A stretch of 64,000 nucleotides of DNA, taken from the NCBI RefSeq assembly GCF_024868665.1, contig NC_079908.1, positions 8,903,946 through 8,967,945 of the forward strand. Direction: 5' to 3'. Under the pieces are notes generated by a model, which did not search any database, was not told the DNA's origin, and saw only the letters and a list, made by a program, of their open reading frames with translations. Every line of letters starts with the position of its first letter. Within the stretch, counting starts at the first letter, position 1. This document shows positions 28,195-39,819 of the stretch, one piece after another. The DNA comes from Triplophysa rosa (taxonomy: Eukaryota; Chordata; Actinopteri; Cypriniformes; Nemacheilidae). The translations under genes and the position numbers were made by a program.

Positions 28195-28850
28195 CTTAAA
28201 GCAATATTTCAGAGGCAAAACAAAATTTCCCCATGTTTTACTCACCCTCAAGGCATCCTGACTGAATTTGACTTTCTTCTGGAACAGTAATGCAGTCGGA
28301 GTTATAATACCACGCATCCTTTTACTTCCAAGCGGCAGAACGGGGGTGAATGGGGGGAAATTTTTTGAAGCTCCAAAAAGTGCATCCATCCATCAAAGAA
28401 CTGACACGGCTCTGTGGTCTTAACAAAGGTCTTCTGAATCGAATCGATGCATTTGTTTAAGAGAAATAGCGCTATTAATGTTAATGTTAGTTTTCCTGTG
28501 GCTCAGTGGTTAGAGCATGGCACTAGCAATGCCAAGGTGATGGGTTCGATCACAGGGAATTGCATATAGTCAGAAACAAATGTATAATACAATGCAATGT
28601 AAGTCGCTTTGGGTAAAAGCATCTGCCAAATGCATAACCGATAACCAAACACAGAGCTGAAGTTATATACCTTCGGACCAGGCGCTTACATCCAATGGAA
28701 CCGTCTATGCATATGATTCATTTCGGTTTTTATAACAAGGGCATCAATTTCACAGATATTTTTCTCAAACAAACATTTACATACAAATAATACTGTGTAA
28801 CAGTGTATTTTAAGTATATCCCCAACCTTAGTCAGCCTTAACAGGTGAAC
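28195..28850. mobile_element. Dispersed repeat interrupted by a SINE
   Basis: It contains TTTACTCACCCTCAAGGCAT, AAGTGCATCCATCCATCAAA and later CTTACATCCAATGGAACCG, words I associate with a common cyprinid interspersed repeat. The SINE at 28487-28640 sits in the middle. Boundaries are approximate. Confidence 0.5.
28487..28640 (+). mobile_element. tRNA-derived SINE with L2-type tail
   Basis: The head has an A-box-like TGGCTCAGTGGTTAGAGCA and a B-box-like GGGTTCGATCAC. The tail AAGTCGCTTTGGGTAAAAGC is the L2-type end, also present at 23310. It is not a tRNA gene, as no cloverleaf is completed. Confidence 0.75.
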
Positions 28851-30470
28851 TGTTCCTTTAAGAGTCCCCTTTAAAAACAGCCCTTAAACCCCTAAACATA
28901 CACTTTTGTCTATTATTTTCAATCACATGTGAGGTCATTGTAGGATTTGTTTTGCTCATAAAACAGTGTTATGACCAAAATAAACACAGCTGACTATAGA
29001 ACCAATTTAGCATCAGAGACTAATGTTTGCTGTGGTTATGATGGTGAAACAGAGCACTAATGATTACAAAAGTGATATTTAGAAACATTGAAACATTTTC
29101 TGTTCTGAACTGTCTTCCTTTTCAATAAAAAAACGAAATCCTAAACTTTTCAATAATCTTTGGTAAACCAAAGATTTAAATGTTACTCATTTGAAGGTCG
29201 CTTTGAATTCAAGCATAATACTGTTTGTTTAAATGTACTGTAAACAATGTGAACACATGTATTTTGCCTAAAAAGACTATTCTGGCTAAATGAATAAACA
29301 TCAGTCAGTTTCTATTTGAAGCATGAAAATCCTGACGATCAGAGATGTGTTCTGCACTGGAAATGAAAGAACAGGAGGGTGCGAATCGAATTCATCGCTG
29401 AGAGTTGGTGTCAGCTCAAGATGGCTATGAGATTATATCAGCTCGGTGTGACTGTAGTTCACCGAGGGCAATGCAGTTCAGTTTATAGCATGATTTGCAC
29501 TTGGGTTGCCATGGTTTTCTGCCTTTGAGCACTGCCCGGACTTTCACAGTCTTTATTATAAAGATATGTATTTCTGCTGTATATTCTCAGAGTTCAGTCT
29601 CCATTTCTTCTCTTATTTCATTTGGTTTGGATCGACCTACTTAACACAGCAGATTGAATTCCCTCTGTATTGTGTTACTATCTACAGTTTTGCTGTCTCA
29701 TTTATGGATTGATCTTTTCTGAACTCTGCAGCTCTCTTTTTCCTTTCTATCCTTAGTGTCTTTCCTCCTTAAATCTGGATTTGGGTCATTTAACACAGAC
29801 CATGAATTTAAACCATAATATTAAACATTACACTGATTTAATAGTAATGTTTTTATGGTTTAAAAAGTACTCAATGCAAAGTACTAACAGAGACCTGTAT
29901 TTGCACTTACTTTGCAGTATCAAATACAGCCGCAGAAAAAAATTATTAATTTACTATTTATAGGTATGTGTTTGGGTAAAATGATCGTTTTTGTTTCGTT
30001 CTGCGAGCTTAACAATATTTCTCCCTGATTTCAAATAACATATTGTTTCTATTCTATTTTCTATTTTATATGCTCTGTATTTTGTCAGACCTCAAATACT
30101 GCAAAGAAAACAAGTTGATATTCACTTTTAAGCAATACAACAGTAATATCTGTACATGTATTTAAAGTTTAAAAATATTTTTTATGTGCTAACCTTAGAG
30201 GTGGGAAGAGTCTCATAAAACTACCTTGAATACACCCTGACGAGTACTTTCAATAGCTGTGTGTGGCAAGTCAACATGTGTCACCTTATAAAGTTGTTGA
30301 TGTCAGCTATCATCTGTTTTAAATGAGGCAGCTGATGAACGTTTACTACCTTTAAAACCTTTGTTTATTTACACGGTCCTTATGGATTTATTTGGTCCTC
30401 ATAGACTAAAATGACCTCTGACCAGCACTGAGATAAACGGAACAGGATTATATTGGATTCAGCAGGGCCA
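28851..30470. other. Intergenic, AT-rich
   Basis: No gene is seen. About 29910-30200 shares GGTATGTGTTTGGGTAAAAT, ATTTCTCCC and CAGACCTCAAATACTGCAAA with 62670-63000, a dispersed repeat, perhaps Tc1/mariner-related. Confidence 0.45.
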
Positions 30471-30479
30471 GTCTGGAAA

Positions 30480-30746
30480 TGTGCCGATCTCTGAATTGCT
30501 CCACCTTCCCTTCTTCAAAACAACCTCCTCCCTCCCTGCCGGCCCCTCCCTTTCACTCTTTCTCTCTTCTCCCACCCTTCCTTGTCAGACAACACATTTT
30601 AAGAGTGAACGTGATGGTGGCTTAAAGAGAAGAATCTAACTTTCATGAAGTCTACGTTGAGGATCTCACCTGCACCTGCTAAACGCACGGAGCAAGAGTT
30701 CACCCAACAATCGCGTGATATCCTGAAAAAATATCAAGAATAACAG
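30480..30746 (+). other. Possible untranslated first exon of the 34-kb gene
   Basis: A pyrimidine-rich stretch (CCTCCCTCCCTGCCGGCCCC) is followed by a less repetitive segment ending in CAG|GTATAG at 30746, a usable donor. It lies 3.4 kb upstream of the first coding exon of the unrecognised gene on the same strand. This is inference only. Confidence 0.25.
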
Positions 30747-31028
30747 GTATAGATTTTGCATTTCTTGTATCGTGTATATATTCAAGGACAAAGTTTGGTA
30801 TGACAGAACATGTTTGTTTGAATACAAAGTCAGCTTGGTGTGAGAGAGACCTCTAGAGATTACATATTGTGTTTTTAAGTCTTTTGTTGAAAAACTACTC
30901 TGAGGCATCATATATGGGCAGTCAGTTCTTACATTGGTGTTGTTTGTTACACGGGCATCAAGTTCAGTGTCCCTTCACAACATGACACAGTAATAACAAA
31001 CAACAGGATGGGGTCATTGATTGAGGTT

Positions 31029-31462
31029 TTAAAGGAACAGTTCACCCAAAAATGAAAATTCTGTCTTTATTTACTCACTCCCAAATTGTTCCAAATCTGT
31101 ATAAATGTCTTTGTTCTGATGAACACAAAGAAAGATATTTGGAAGAATGCAGGAAACCAAACAGTTCTTGGCCACCATTGACTATTAAGCAGGAAAAATT
31201 GCTTTATAAATTTCTTTGTTCTGTTGAACACAAAAGCAGATATTTTGAAGAATTTAGGAAAGCAAACAGTTCTTTGGCACTTTTGACTACCGTTGTAATT
31301 TTCCTACTATGCTAGTCAATGGTGGCCAAGATCTGTTTGGTTACAAGCATTCTTCCAAATATCTTTCTCTGTGGCCATCAGAATAAAGACATTTATACAG
31401 ATTTGCAAAAACTTAAGGGTGAATAAATGAAGACAGGATTTTTATTTTTGGGTAAACAGTCA
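31029..31462. mobile_element. Fold-back MITE, long subfamily, copy 5
   Basis: It has the same layout as the 7391 and 54984 copies: TTAAAGGAACAGTTCACCC at the left, a central block with GGCCACCATTGACTA and its complement, and a decayed right end. Confidence 0.75.
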
Positions 31463-32219
31463 ATTTCATTTCTTCAGTGAAGATTTAACATAAAACATTT
31501 AGCAAGACTTCTAAATTGCTCTTTTCCATCCAATGAAAGATAATGTGCCCACAAATGTATTTAATTCATGTATTTATTTTGTTTGCTGCTTTTTGGAACT
31601 TGACAGCCCTTGGTCACAATTCAATTCATTATTTGCAAAAGATACACTTTATGTTTAATTGAGGAGGGGAAGCCATACAAGATGACAGATTTTCCATTTC
31701 TGCCTGAACGATTCCTTTAGTTCACCTGCAGACAGAGCTATATATAGCTGTATAAACAGAGCTATAAACTCTCTTCACTCAGGATCATTCAGGTTAAATA
31801 AAGTCACTTCACTAATTACTAATAAAAAAAATCTGTCTCGACAATTCACTCTTTTGAGAAAAGCAACAGTAGCCAGGTTTCCATTACAGATTTGGGCAAA
31901 ATTTAAGCGATATTTTCTAAATGACGATTAAAAAAATATTGCGGGATGACTGTGTTTCCATTAAACGATGTTATGCGATTAAAGTGTGTTTTGTTTCTTC
32001 TCGCGATAAGTCGTTGTCCTGCATTTGGGCCATCATATAAGATATTACTTAATGTGAATTCCTTATATCCTATCTTTCCAAATGTTCTGCCAAAACATAC
32101 CGCCAATGGTCATGTGACTTTTTGTACTCCACGTGACTTGTAAATACGACAAAAGGTGTTTCCATTGCAGATTTTGCGAAATATGCCTTTTTCGTATTGC
32201 CTGAAAAAACACCTCATGC

Positions 32220-32377
32220 GAACGTGAACACAAAACCATGGACACAAAACTACTGAGAGATTTCTCAAAATATCTTCTTTTGTTTTCCACAGACGAAAAA
32301 GTCATATACAGGTTTTGAACCACATGGGTGAATATATGATGACAGAATTTGTATTTTTTGGGTACACTATCCCTTTA
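32220..32377. mobile_element. Fold-back MITE, half copy 6
   Basis: Only the right arm remains: CTCAAAATATCTTCTTTTG followed by ACACTATCCCTTTAA. Confidence 0.65.
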
Positions 32378-32586
32378 AACAATAAATGATAAAACTTAGT
32401 ATCAGGATTAAAACTATACAATATTTTGACTGTATACTGAAAAAATGAATGCACTGTATGTTGCTTTGGATGAAAGTGCCAAATGCATAAATGTAAATAT
32501 TAATATCCAGTTTAAACTCAGTTTAAACACATGTAAACACAGGCATGCTAGTGTCACCCCATCACATCTTTCTAAAAGGTCATTGC

Positions 32587-33806
32587 CAGAGGTGGGTAGT
32601 AACGCGCTACATTTACTTCGTTACATTTACTTGAGTAATATTTTGGAAAATATGTACTTTTTAAGTAAAATTAAAAGTGTGTACTTTTACTCTTACTTGA
32701 GTACATTTCTAATAGAAAATCTGTACTTTTACTTCGTTACATAACTTACATTGCGTGACGTTCCTTCGTTCCTTCATTTTAAAATATGCTTTTTAAAACG
32801 CGTTGTTTATTTCAAGGTTGTCGTCTCTTTTTACGCATTCCCGAGTGATCGATTCTTTTGAGTCGATTCTTTTGAAAGCATTAATTGAACAATGGGTAAA
32901 ACCACTTGAATAGGCTAATGAATCAGTTCAAATGATTTGTTCAGTTCGCAGCACGATCTGAATCATCTGAAGCAGGATTACTCACTCCTCGTAGCGCCAA
33001 ATTTAAGAACACGCAGAACACAAAGAGCGTTGGATGAAGTGGATATTAATCTATATCTATGCAATCAAAACTGCAAATGTGTCATATTGTTTGCCAGCAA
33101 TGATAAATGCCCGCCATATGCGCGCACCCGCGCGACCTGTTCGTCAGTCACAGCAGCATGCGCGTTACCTGTCAGACACAGAGACGTGGGCCTGCAGAAA
33201 TATACATTTGAAGAACAGAAGGAAGAAAACGTGTTGATGGGCGTGTGGTTCACTGTTTATTTACAGGTAAGAGCGTTTCACAACACACACGTGACACAGC
33301 ACGAGAAAACATGAGCTTTGTTCAAAAGTGTGTATTTCATTTAAGAGAGCACTGCAGATGTTCTAGATCATCTTAGGAAATGCTCTGAGTTTAGTTCATG
33401 CTTTAGTTTGATGTGGTCTATTATTCTAAATAAGTTGTGTAAACTACATTGACATCAGGACTAGATGAAATTTACAGAAATGCTTGTCTCTTCTGTGTTT
33501 GTCTATTCTTTAGTCTCTCTAGTATATTGCAAAGATATCTGCTTATGATAATTAAAAATATTGATTAAAATGTAATATTCAAATATTGGCGTTAATATTA
33601 TTTTTATGTAGTAGGCCTATATAATCAGATACAAAGTAACTAAGTAACTAGCTACTTGAGTAGTTTTTTCATTGCATACTTTTTTACTTTTACTCAAGTA
33701 ATTTTTAAACTAGTGACTTTTACTTTTACTTGAGTAACAATTTCTCTAGTTAGGCCTACTTGTACTTTTACTTGAGTAAAGATTTTGGCTACTCTACCCA
33801 CCTCTG
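32587..33806. mobile_element. Non-autonomous hAT element, 1220 bp
   Basis: Terminal repeats CAGAGGTGGGTAG and CTACCCACCTCTG are perfect inverted copies. The exact 8-bp duplication GTCATTGC lies at 32579-32586 and 33807-33814. TTTACTTGAGTAA words recur near both ends. The longest frame inside (32937-33314) shows no hAT transposase signature. Confidence 0.9.
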
Positions 33807-33871
33807 GTCATTGCTTCTGTTTTTCGCTACATTTTTCCTCTTTCATTATTCCTCTCATTTTTCTACTTATA

Positions 33872-33892
33872 CATCTCTCTCTCTCTCTCTCT

Positions 33893-33957
<65 letters not shown>
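33872..33957. repeat. (CT)n microsatellite
   Basis: About 85 bp of CT dinucleotide with one interruption (ctttatct). It begins about 65 bp after the hAT end. Confidence 0.95.
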
Positions 33958-33963
<6 letters not shown>

Positions 33964-34095
33964 CTCCGCTACCTTTTACCATGTTTCGCTACGCCCCTCC
34001 CACACGAAACATTATATCCACTGTAACATTATTTAAGTCCTTCTCATGCAGACATATCTTGCAAAGCACAAAACAGTGAAATGTGAACGAATAGT

Positions 34096-34246
34096 ATGAG
34101 CGCAAAAGATGTGAGTACAGAGAGAAGCAGCAGAAATACAAGCAAGCAATTCAAAAGGAATATTTATAAAAAGGAGTTCTGCAGACAAACGATGGAAGGA
34201 GGCAGAAAGAACCTTGAAACACCAGGCAGACGCAGACCCTGCTCAG
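34096..34246 (+). CDS. Unrecognised gene, first coding exon
   Basis: It encodes MSAKDVSTERSSRNTSKQFK and more, ending GRRRPCS with one base of a Val codon. A second in-frame ATG (TMEGGRKNLE) lies at about 34192. Confidence 0.6.
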
Positions 34247-34534
34247 GTGAGAGAAGAAATATGATTTCTTTGTACCTGAGGTCTTTATGTATACGCCAAT
34301 CTGATGTGCTTTTGTAAATTGTTGCTTGAATGAACATGTTAATTGCTTGATTTTTATTTAAATAGAACGTTATGATTTTTTAGGTTCACATCCGCCGATG
34401 ACAACCAGCGCAAAGATTCTTTAATATTGAACAATAGTTTCTCTTGATCTTATCATAGTGAAGTGAAATCGTGAGTGTTTAATGTTAGATGTGCATGGTT
34501 GTGTAATTTTACTTTGCTAATAGTGTGTGGTTGT

Positions 34535-34581
<47 letters not shown>

Positions 34582-34904
34582 GTGGTGTGGCTGTTTCATG
34601 TTTGTATATCCCGGTGGGGACCTAAACCTGAATACACACCAACACATGGGGACTCGTGTCACCGTGGGGACCAAAATTGAGGTCCCCAGGGGCAAAAAAG
34701 CTAATAAATTGTACAGAACAATATTTTTTACAAATCTAAAAATGCAAAAAGTGTTCTATGATCTTTAGGTTTAGGGATAGGGTTAGGGATAGGGGATAGA
34801 ATATACAGTTTGTACAGTATAAAAACATTACGCCTATGGACTGTCCCCACGGGGATAGTCAACCAAAGCGTGTGTGTGTGTGTGTGTGTGTGTGCGTGCG
34901 TGTG

Positions 34905-34952
<48 letters not shown>

Positions 34953-36694
34953 CACTCTGCAATTGCTATGAAATCTGAGCACAGCCAGGGATGTGATGGG
35001 AAGAGGCGTTGCCATGGAGACTGGCTCTGCACATATTCCTGTAACCAATCCGTCCCATTACAAGCATTGATTTCTGGCGTTTACAGTATAGAGTATAAAT
35101 AAGAAATGATGGGGCCGTAATAACTTCTAAAACAATGCTGGTTAATAATGAATAAAACTATGACATGGGTCAATTATTTCTTTTGAAGGCCATCACAAGA
35201 TGTATGAGAAGTATTTGAGTGAGTTTATGTGTATGCAGGTGAATCTGATATTGTTATTTTAGGTTTTATTTAGGAATCTAAATGTTTCTCATTAAATTCT
35301 TAAAATAGAAACAAATGAGATAATTGTTATATACTACCTTCCAAAATCTGAATGTGTTTGTTTATATTTTAGTAGGCAAAAATATAATAGTGCCAAAATG
35401 GTCATTTCTTTATTTAGAAACTAAAACGTTATTTTTGAAAAATTATTGATTGAGAGATAATGACTTGGACCAAATAATGAATAAAAAGCAGCCAATATGA
35501 GCAGATAATAGAAATTTGCTCAATTCTGTTTAAAAAGCATCCCAGGGTGGGACCTCAAAAAGTTGACTGCTAAAATTACTTTTTTTGCTAAATGAGTACT
35601 TTTCCCCCTAATTTTAGGCAGAAGATTGCTAACAGTAGTTCAAAATGTAACACATAGTATGGAAAATCTGAATATACTTTGTCACATTGTGGATATTTAT
35701 TACTGTGACATCAATTGGGTCTAATTTTACAGAGACTCCAAAAGCTCTGCTCAATCTCACATCTGTTCACTGAAACTAAAAACATCTCATTTGTGATTTT
35801 CTCTTTAGGTTAGACATGCCTGTATAATGACCCACTTTCTCCACTTTTGCAGTTATGCGTCCCAGGTCCAGATTACTGGCTAAACGGGGCCTTCCCACCA
35901 TCAGGGAGGGCTATGAGGAACTGGTGCAAGACCTAAACCAGACCAACAGTCAGCACACTACCACACAGGACTACTTCCTCTCCATCTGCCATCTGGCCCG
36001 GCCCACCTTCCCTCTCCATGAGCCCGACTATGACATCCTCTCCATTGGCCCCCTGGACTCCCCAAAGCCCTGTCTACGACTGCACCGCTTGCGTCAGCAT
36101 CTGCAACCTCCACAGGCCCACACCTCCACAAGCGATCACTGCGCAGTTCAGCAAGCTCAGAAAGAGAAAGAAATCAGATGTGCTCCATCAGAACCCATGC
36201 AGCCTCTGGTTTCTGATGAGGACAATGGATGCAGAAGTGACGGCCCAGGCCCCACTGATCCACTCGAGTACCTCTACAGCCACAGAGGTGCATTTGCTTC
36301 CTCCACCACAAGGGGCAGCATTCCCCCTCGCCGGCCACGTTGTGACACCTTCCCATGCTTCTCCTCGGCACCTGACACCCAGCGTAAGAGCAGCTACCCT
36401 GAGCTCTGCCTGGCTGAGGTGGTCACTGTGGCGACGGTTTCTGCAGCGACGGTCACTACGGCGACAGTCCTACAGCGGTCACCGCTTAACAGGAAGAAGC
36501 TGGATGATGGTGCCCTGGCCGCACGTAGTGGTGTTCCCAACAACCTCGACGGCACCCCTGCTGGTTGGAGAGGGAAGAGCAGCCGCTGCATGGACAAACA
36601 GACCATAGTGTCCCACTGGATCGCCGAGTGCCGCAGTGCGTGGAAGGAGGCCCGCATTCGCGCGTGCATGCTCCCCGCCATTGCTGAGAAGTAA
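34096..36694 (+). CDS. Unrecognised two-exon gene, 330 residues
   Basis: Coding exons 34096-34246 and 35853-36694 join in phase across a CAG|GTGAGA donor and a TTTTGCAG acceptor. The start ATG at 34096 lies in an exon whose acceptor may be the CAG at 34049-34051. The N-terminal 80 residues are basic (KRNIYKKEFCR, RRRPCSVMRPRSRLLAKRG) and lead into LPTIREGYEELVQDL. The middle is Pro/Ser-rich with a Val/Ala/Thr repeat (ATVSAATVTTATV). The C-terminus is compact: DKQTIVSHWIAECRSAWKEA, then RIRACMLPAIAEK. There is no signal peptide or membrane segment; a nuclear or cytosolic protein is possible. I do not recognise the family. Other frames over 36018-36805 are also open because the exon is GC-rich, but only this one joins the upstream exon. 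Confidence 0.65.
34534..34575. repeat. (TG)n microsatellite
   Basis: Interrupted TG repeat in the intron of the unrecognised gene. It flanks the left side of a dispersed repeat (34605-34868). Confidence 0.9.
34605..34868. repeat. Dispersed repeat bounded by TG tracts
   Basis: It contains CCGGTGGGGACCTAAACCTG, a telomere-like GTTTAGGGATAGGGTTAGGG and ACTGTCCCCACGGGG. This arrangement with TG tracts on both sides is common in teleost introns. Confidence 0.6.
34870..34951. repeat. (TG)n microsatellite
   Basis: About 80 bp of TG with a few GC interruptions, adjoining the right end of the dispersed repeat. Confidence 0.95.
34952..35852 (+). other. Rest of the intron of the unrecognised gene
   Basis: AT-rich; I see no exon, RNA gene or repeat in it. 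Confidence 0.5.
35853..36694 (+). CDS. Unrecognised gene, last coding exon
   Basis: It opens with a pyrimidine-rich acceptor and encodes 280 residues to TAA. Codon use has the G/C-rich third positions of a real exon, and base composition rises sharply over the flanking intron. Confidence 0.7.
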
Positions 36695-37417
36695 TCTACG
36701 CCCGCAAAAATCCCTTTCTGGTGAAGCTGAACACGACAGGGAAACATCACGTAGAGAATTATTGTGGAATATTACTTTGCACTTCAGGTTTATATGCATA
36801 TACATTTTTGATGTATTTCTAAACCAGTGACCCTATGGTGCCGTTGATACCACACCATAGAGTTACAATGAATGTCAATGATAAGACTGAGTCAGTGATG
36901 TCCATTCGTGATCTATAAATGCATTGAATGTTGGATGCCTTTAACACAGTTTAGTCTGACTTAAAAAAGTAAAGACAATGTGTCATTCCAGTTGCAGTTC
37001 TTATAAAGAATACTCAATGTAATATAATTTAGAGGTTAACTGTCCAGTGGTGAAGCAATGCATATTAATCACAGGTTTACTGCATCTCCTGAACAACATT
37101 TATTGTATTTGGGAATCTTTTTGAAGGACTAGGTTTTGGTAAGTTTCCCCTACTCTTCACCACAGACATATTTAGATAATTTAGTTAAAAGGTTATTAGA
37201 TGCAGAAATTAACATAATGGCCAAAGGAAGCAACCTATAATATAACCAAGGACTGGTCCCAAATCTTTGTTATGCGTTATAATAATTCACTGCCATGGCA
37301 ATATTATACAGATAATGTTGAAAAAGCTATAGTCATGTTATCCAGTTTAACAAACAGAGCTTGGTCTAACACTTTAAAGCACAAATAACAGCTTAAGAAA
37401 TTAAGAAGGACAAACAT

Positions 37418-37525
37418 GGGCTGCGTTTCCCAAAAGCATTGTAACCTTAAGTTGATCTTAGAACCATTGTCACCAATGGAGTTACCATCAACGTAGGCTT
37501 ACGATGCTTTTGGGAAACGCAGCCA
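37418..37525. mobile_element. Short palindromic MITE
   Basis: The ends GGCTGCGTTTCCCAAAAGCA and TGCTTTTGGGAAACGCAGCC are perfect inverted repeats. ATG is present on both outer sides, consistent with a 3-bp target duplication. The longer insertion at 56423-56953 has a related end. Confidence 0.8.
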
Positions 37526-37673
37526 TGATGACATTTCCTGGATAGGAATTACATCAGTTCAAAAAAGACGGAAAAATGCCCTCATTTTGATATTAGGATT
37601 TGACAACATGGATCTACACTGTTATCACCATTAGACTGTTTGTTTGTGTACACCCAAAAATCTTGTTTTTCTG

Positions 37674-38244
37674 CAGTGTTGGGGACAGTTACTTTTAAAA
37701 GTAACTAGTTACAATATTGAGTTACTCTATAAAAAAGTAACTAAATACGTTACTTGGGTACTTTTTGTGGAAAGTAACTGAAAGTACTTTTGCGTTACTT
37801 TTGCAGGACAATTGATTGCTGTTGCGACTCGCGCTAATTTCACGAACTGAAAGTTATCTATTGAGCATGACCGGCATTTGCAGCAATTTGTCCATGGTGG
37901 CGAGTGCGGCCACACTATAGCTCCGCATCTGAGCTCTGGCCATCGCTGTGTCAACGGTTGCCAGATTTGCGTAACAAAAATGAAGCTGGAACACTGCAGC
38001 ACTTCAGACATGGCAACGCTGTCTGACTAGCGACTGTTTCTGCGCAAGCATGAGTGATCATGTCTACACTACTTTTAATTCAGAATTTCACTTCTGCAGT
38101 TACATTTTTTTTATATAAATCAATGATTAGACTGAACAGTAACTTGAGTATTGATATGTAAATTTATAAAGTAACTAAGTTACATTACTCGTTACTTAAA
38201 ATTACGTAACGCACGTTACTTGCAACGCGTTACCCCCAACACTG
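37674..38244. mobile_element. hAT-like element with CAGTGTTGGGG ends
   Basis: It starts CAGTGTTGGGGACAGTTACT and ends ACGCGTTACCCCCAACACTG, with many AAGTAACT/AGTTACTT words. No clean target duplication is visible, so the class is tentative. Confidence 0.65.
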
Positions 38245-39118
38245 TGCATTCTTTTGGTGTTTCAGTATTTTTAGAGAATCTTACTGTCAAAAGATGAATT
38301 AGTAAGGTTGCATGTGACTATAAATTATTTTGTATTCATGCATAAAAAAATCTTTAAATTATAATAATAATTATTATTATGGATGTAATGATCTGAGAGC
38401 AAATGTATATAACACTATATGAGTAATGCAAATCTGTTGTTTGTACATTTTCAACAGTCTTGTACTTTCCCCCACTTTTTTAAATAAATAAAATGTCTGT
38501 TTTAAGGGTGCTTTTTTGTGTATGGTACATTCTTTCTGGGTATGCGAAAATTACCTGTTTTACTAAAGAATCCATTGTTTACTACAGAATTTATAGTAAA
38601 ATCATAGTGATCACAGATTTGCAACTGTCTCGTTATAGCAACCATAGTTTAACCATTAAAACATGTCAGCCTACTAACAGTTACACTTTTACTATAATAA
38701 AACCACAGTTTATTTTCCGAAGGGGAAGATAGATTACAAATGGGTCTATGAGACCTGTTAACCTTTTCTAATAAACTATTTGTCGATAATAAAATGTCTG
38801 ATATAATATAAAGGATTATAATACAAATTTTGAGAACAAAAATGGAATGTGCAAATTGATTCATGCAGGTTGATTTACTGGTCATTGCAGTACGTTTATA
38901 AGATCGTGTTCAGATGCTAAGCTCACTAATTGCAAAAGTTTAAAATCGCTCACTTATTTACTTATTTTTAAATAATATTTTGCTCGCAATTAGGACCTCC
39001 GCAGTAACAAACCAACTCCAGTCAACTAAAAGGTGAATAATGAAAGCGATGTAGGTCTTTCACTGCCCCCTGTGGCTAGTTCAAGTACTGCAACCGTCGT
39101 AAATAAATCACACTGAAG

Positions 39119-39128
39119 TATCGCGAGA
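39119..39128 (+). promoter_or_regulatory. TATCGCGAGA promoter element
   Basis: The sequence fits TMTCGCGANR, a motif enriched near start sites of TATA-less housekeeping genes and related to the Kaiso-type TCTCGCGAGA box. It lies upstream of the likely untranslated first exon of kiaa1191. Confidence 0.5.
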
Positions 39129-39179
39129 ATGCGCGGGAGCTTCATCCCCAGTTGTGTCCGCTGTGCTGTATTGTCGTCA

Positions 39180-39368
39180 AAAGCACAGGGAATGGGAAGT
39201 TATGGCAGATGCTAAGCTTTGGCAGATGCTAAACTTAACACTTTTTAAGCTTTTGTGATGTGTAATGTAGCCTTTCCGTTACAAATTCCCTTTATACCAC
39301 CGCTGGAACGAGCTGGAAACAAGCTTGCTGTTAGTTGCTGTAGTGAAGGCGCGAGAACGCTTCAGCAG
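39180..39368 (+). other. Likely untranslated first exon of kiaa1191
   Basis: A GC-richer segment downstream of the TATCGCGAGA box ends CTTCAGCAG|GTAAAAG at 39368, a good donor, 1.5 kb before the coding start. A second candidate untranslated exon ends at about 40100 (CTCCTG|GTAAGTG). Confidence 0.35.
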
Positions 39369-39771
39369 GTAAAAGCAATGTTTTTTGTGGGCTCACGAGC
39401 ACATCTCTCTCAAACCGGTTTCAGGTCGCCCAAACTGGATTGAATAGCCAACGTTAGTCTCCTCATATCATGTATCACACATTGCATGTTAAATTTTAGA
39501 AGCTATTCACTTAAGGGGTTCTTTTTCTTCTCGGTTGTTAACATGACCGTTATAATGTTTGACGAGAATTTGTAGCGGTAATATTAGACGCTGTAACGTT
39601 AGTGTGTTAGCGGCTCACAGCAGTAACGTTACTCAAAGTAGACAACAAACAACGTCATCTCGATAACCGCTATAATCCCAGCGTGGCGTTATTTAATGAA
39701 CACGACTAACGTTACTCATTGTCTTTCGGGTGCAGTTGTTTTTGTGTTTTGTGGCATGTCATAACCAGCTT

Positions 39772-39774
<3 letters not shown>

Positions 39775-39816
<42 letters not shown>
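39775..39816. repeat. (TA)n microsatellite
   Basis: Uninterrupted TA repeat in the 5' intron region of kiaa1191. Confidence 0.95.

Positions 39817-39819
<3 letters not shown>

Larger units (their letters stand above)
36695..38500 (+). other. Probable 3'UTR and spacer of the unrecognised gene
   Basis: Contains a short palindromic MITE at 37418-37525 and a hAT-like element at 37674-38244. An AATAAATAAAA at about 38482 is a candidate poly(A) signal for the upstream gene. Confidence 0.35.

Noticed and set aside
28487..28640. tRNA gene
   Set aside because: A- and B-box-like words are present but there is no acceptor stem or anticodon arm, and an L2-type tail follows. It is a SINE. The same applies at 42058-42310 on the minus strand.
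32937..33314. 125-residue frame in the 32.6-kb hAT element as a transposase
   Set aside because: It shows no hAT dimerisation motif or BED finger and spans A/T-rich and GC-rich patches of unlike composition.
33760..34036. Frames with long Ser-Leu runs
   Set aside because: They are translations of the (CT)n microsatellite at 33872-33957.
34475..35102. Frames rich in Cys-Val or Thr-His on both strands
   Set aside because: They are translations of the two (TG)n tracts and the dispersed repeat between them.
36018..36805. Three further long frames over the last exon of the unrecognised gene (one +, two -)
   Set aside because: They arise from the GC-rich composition of the exon. Only the 35853-36694 frame continues in phase from the upstream exon, and it has the more natural residue composition.
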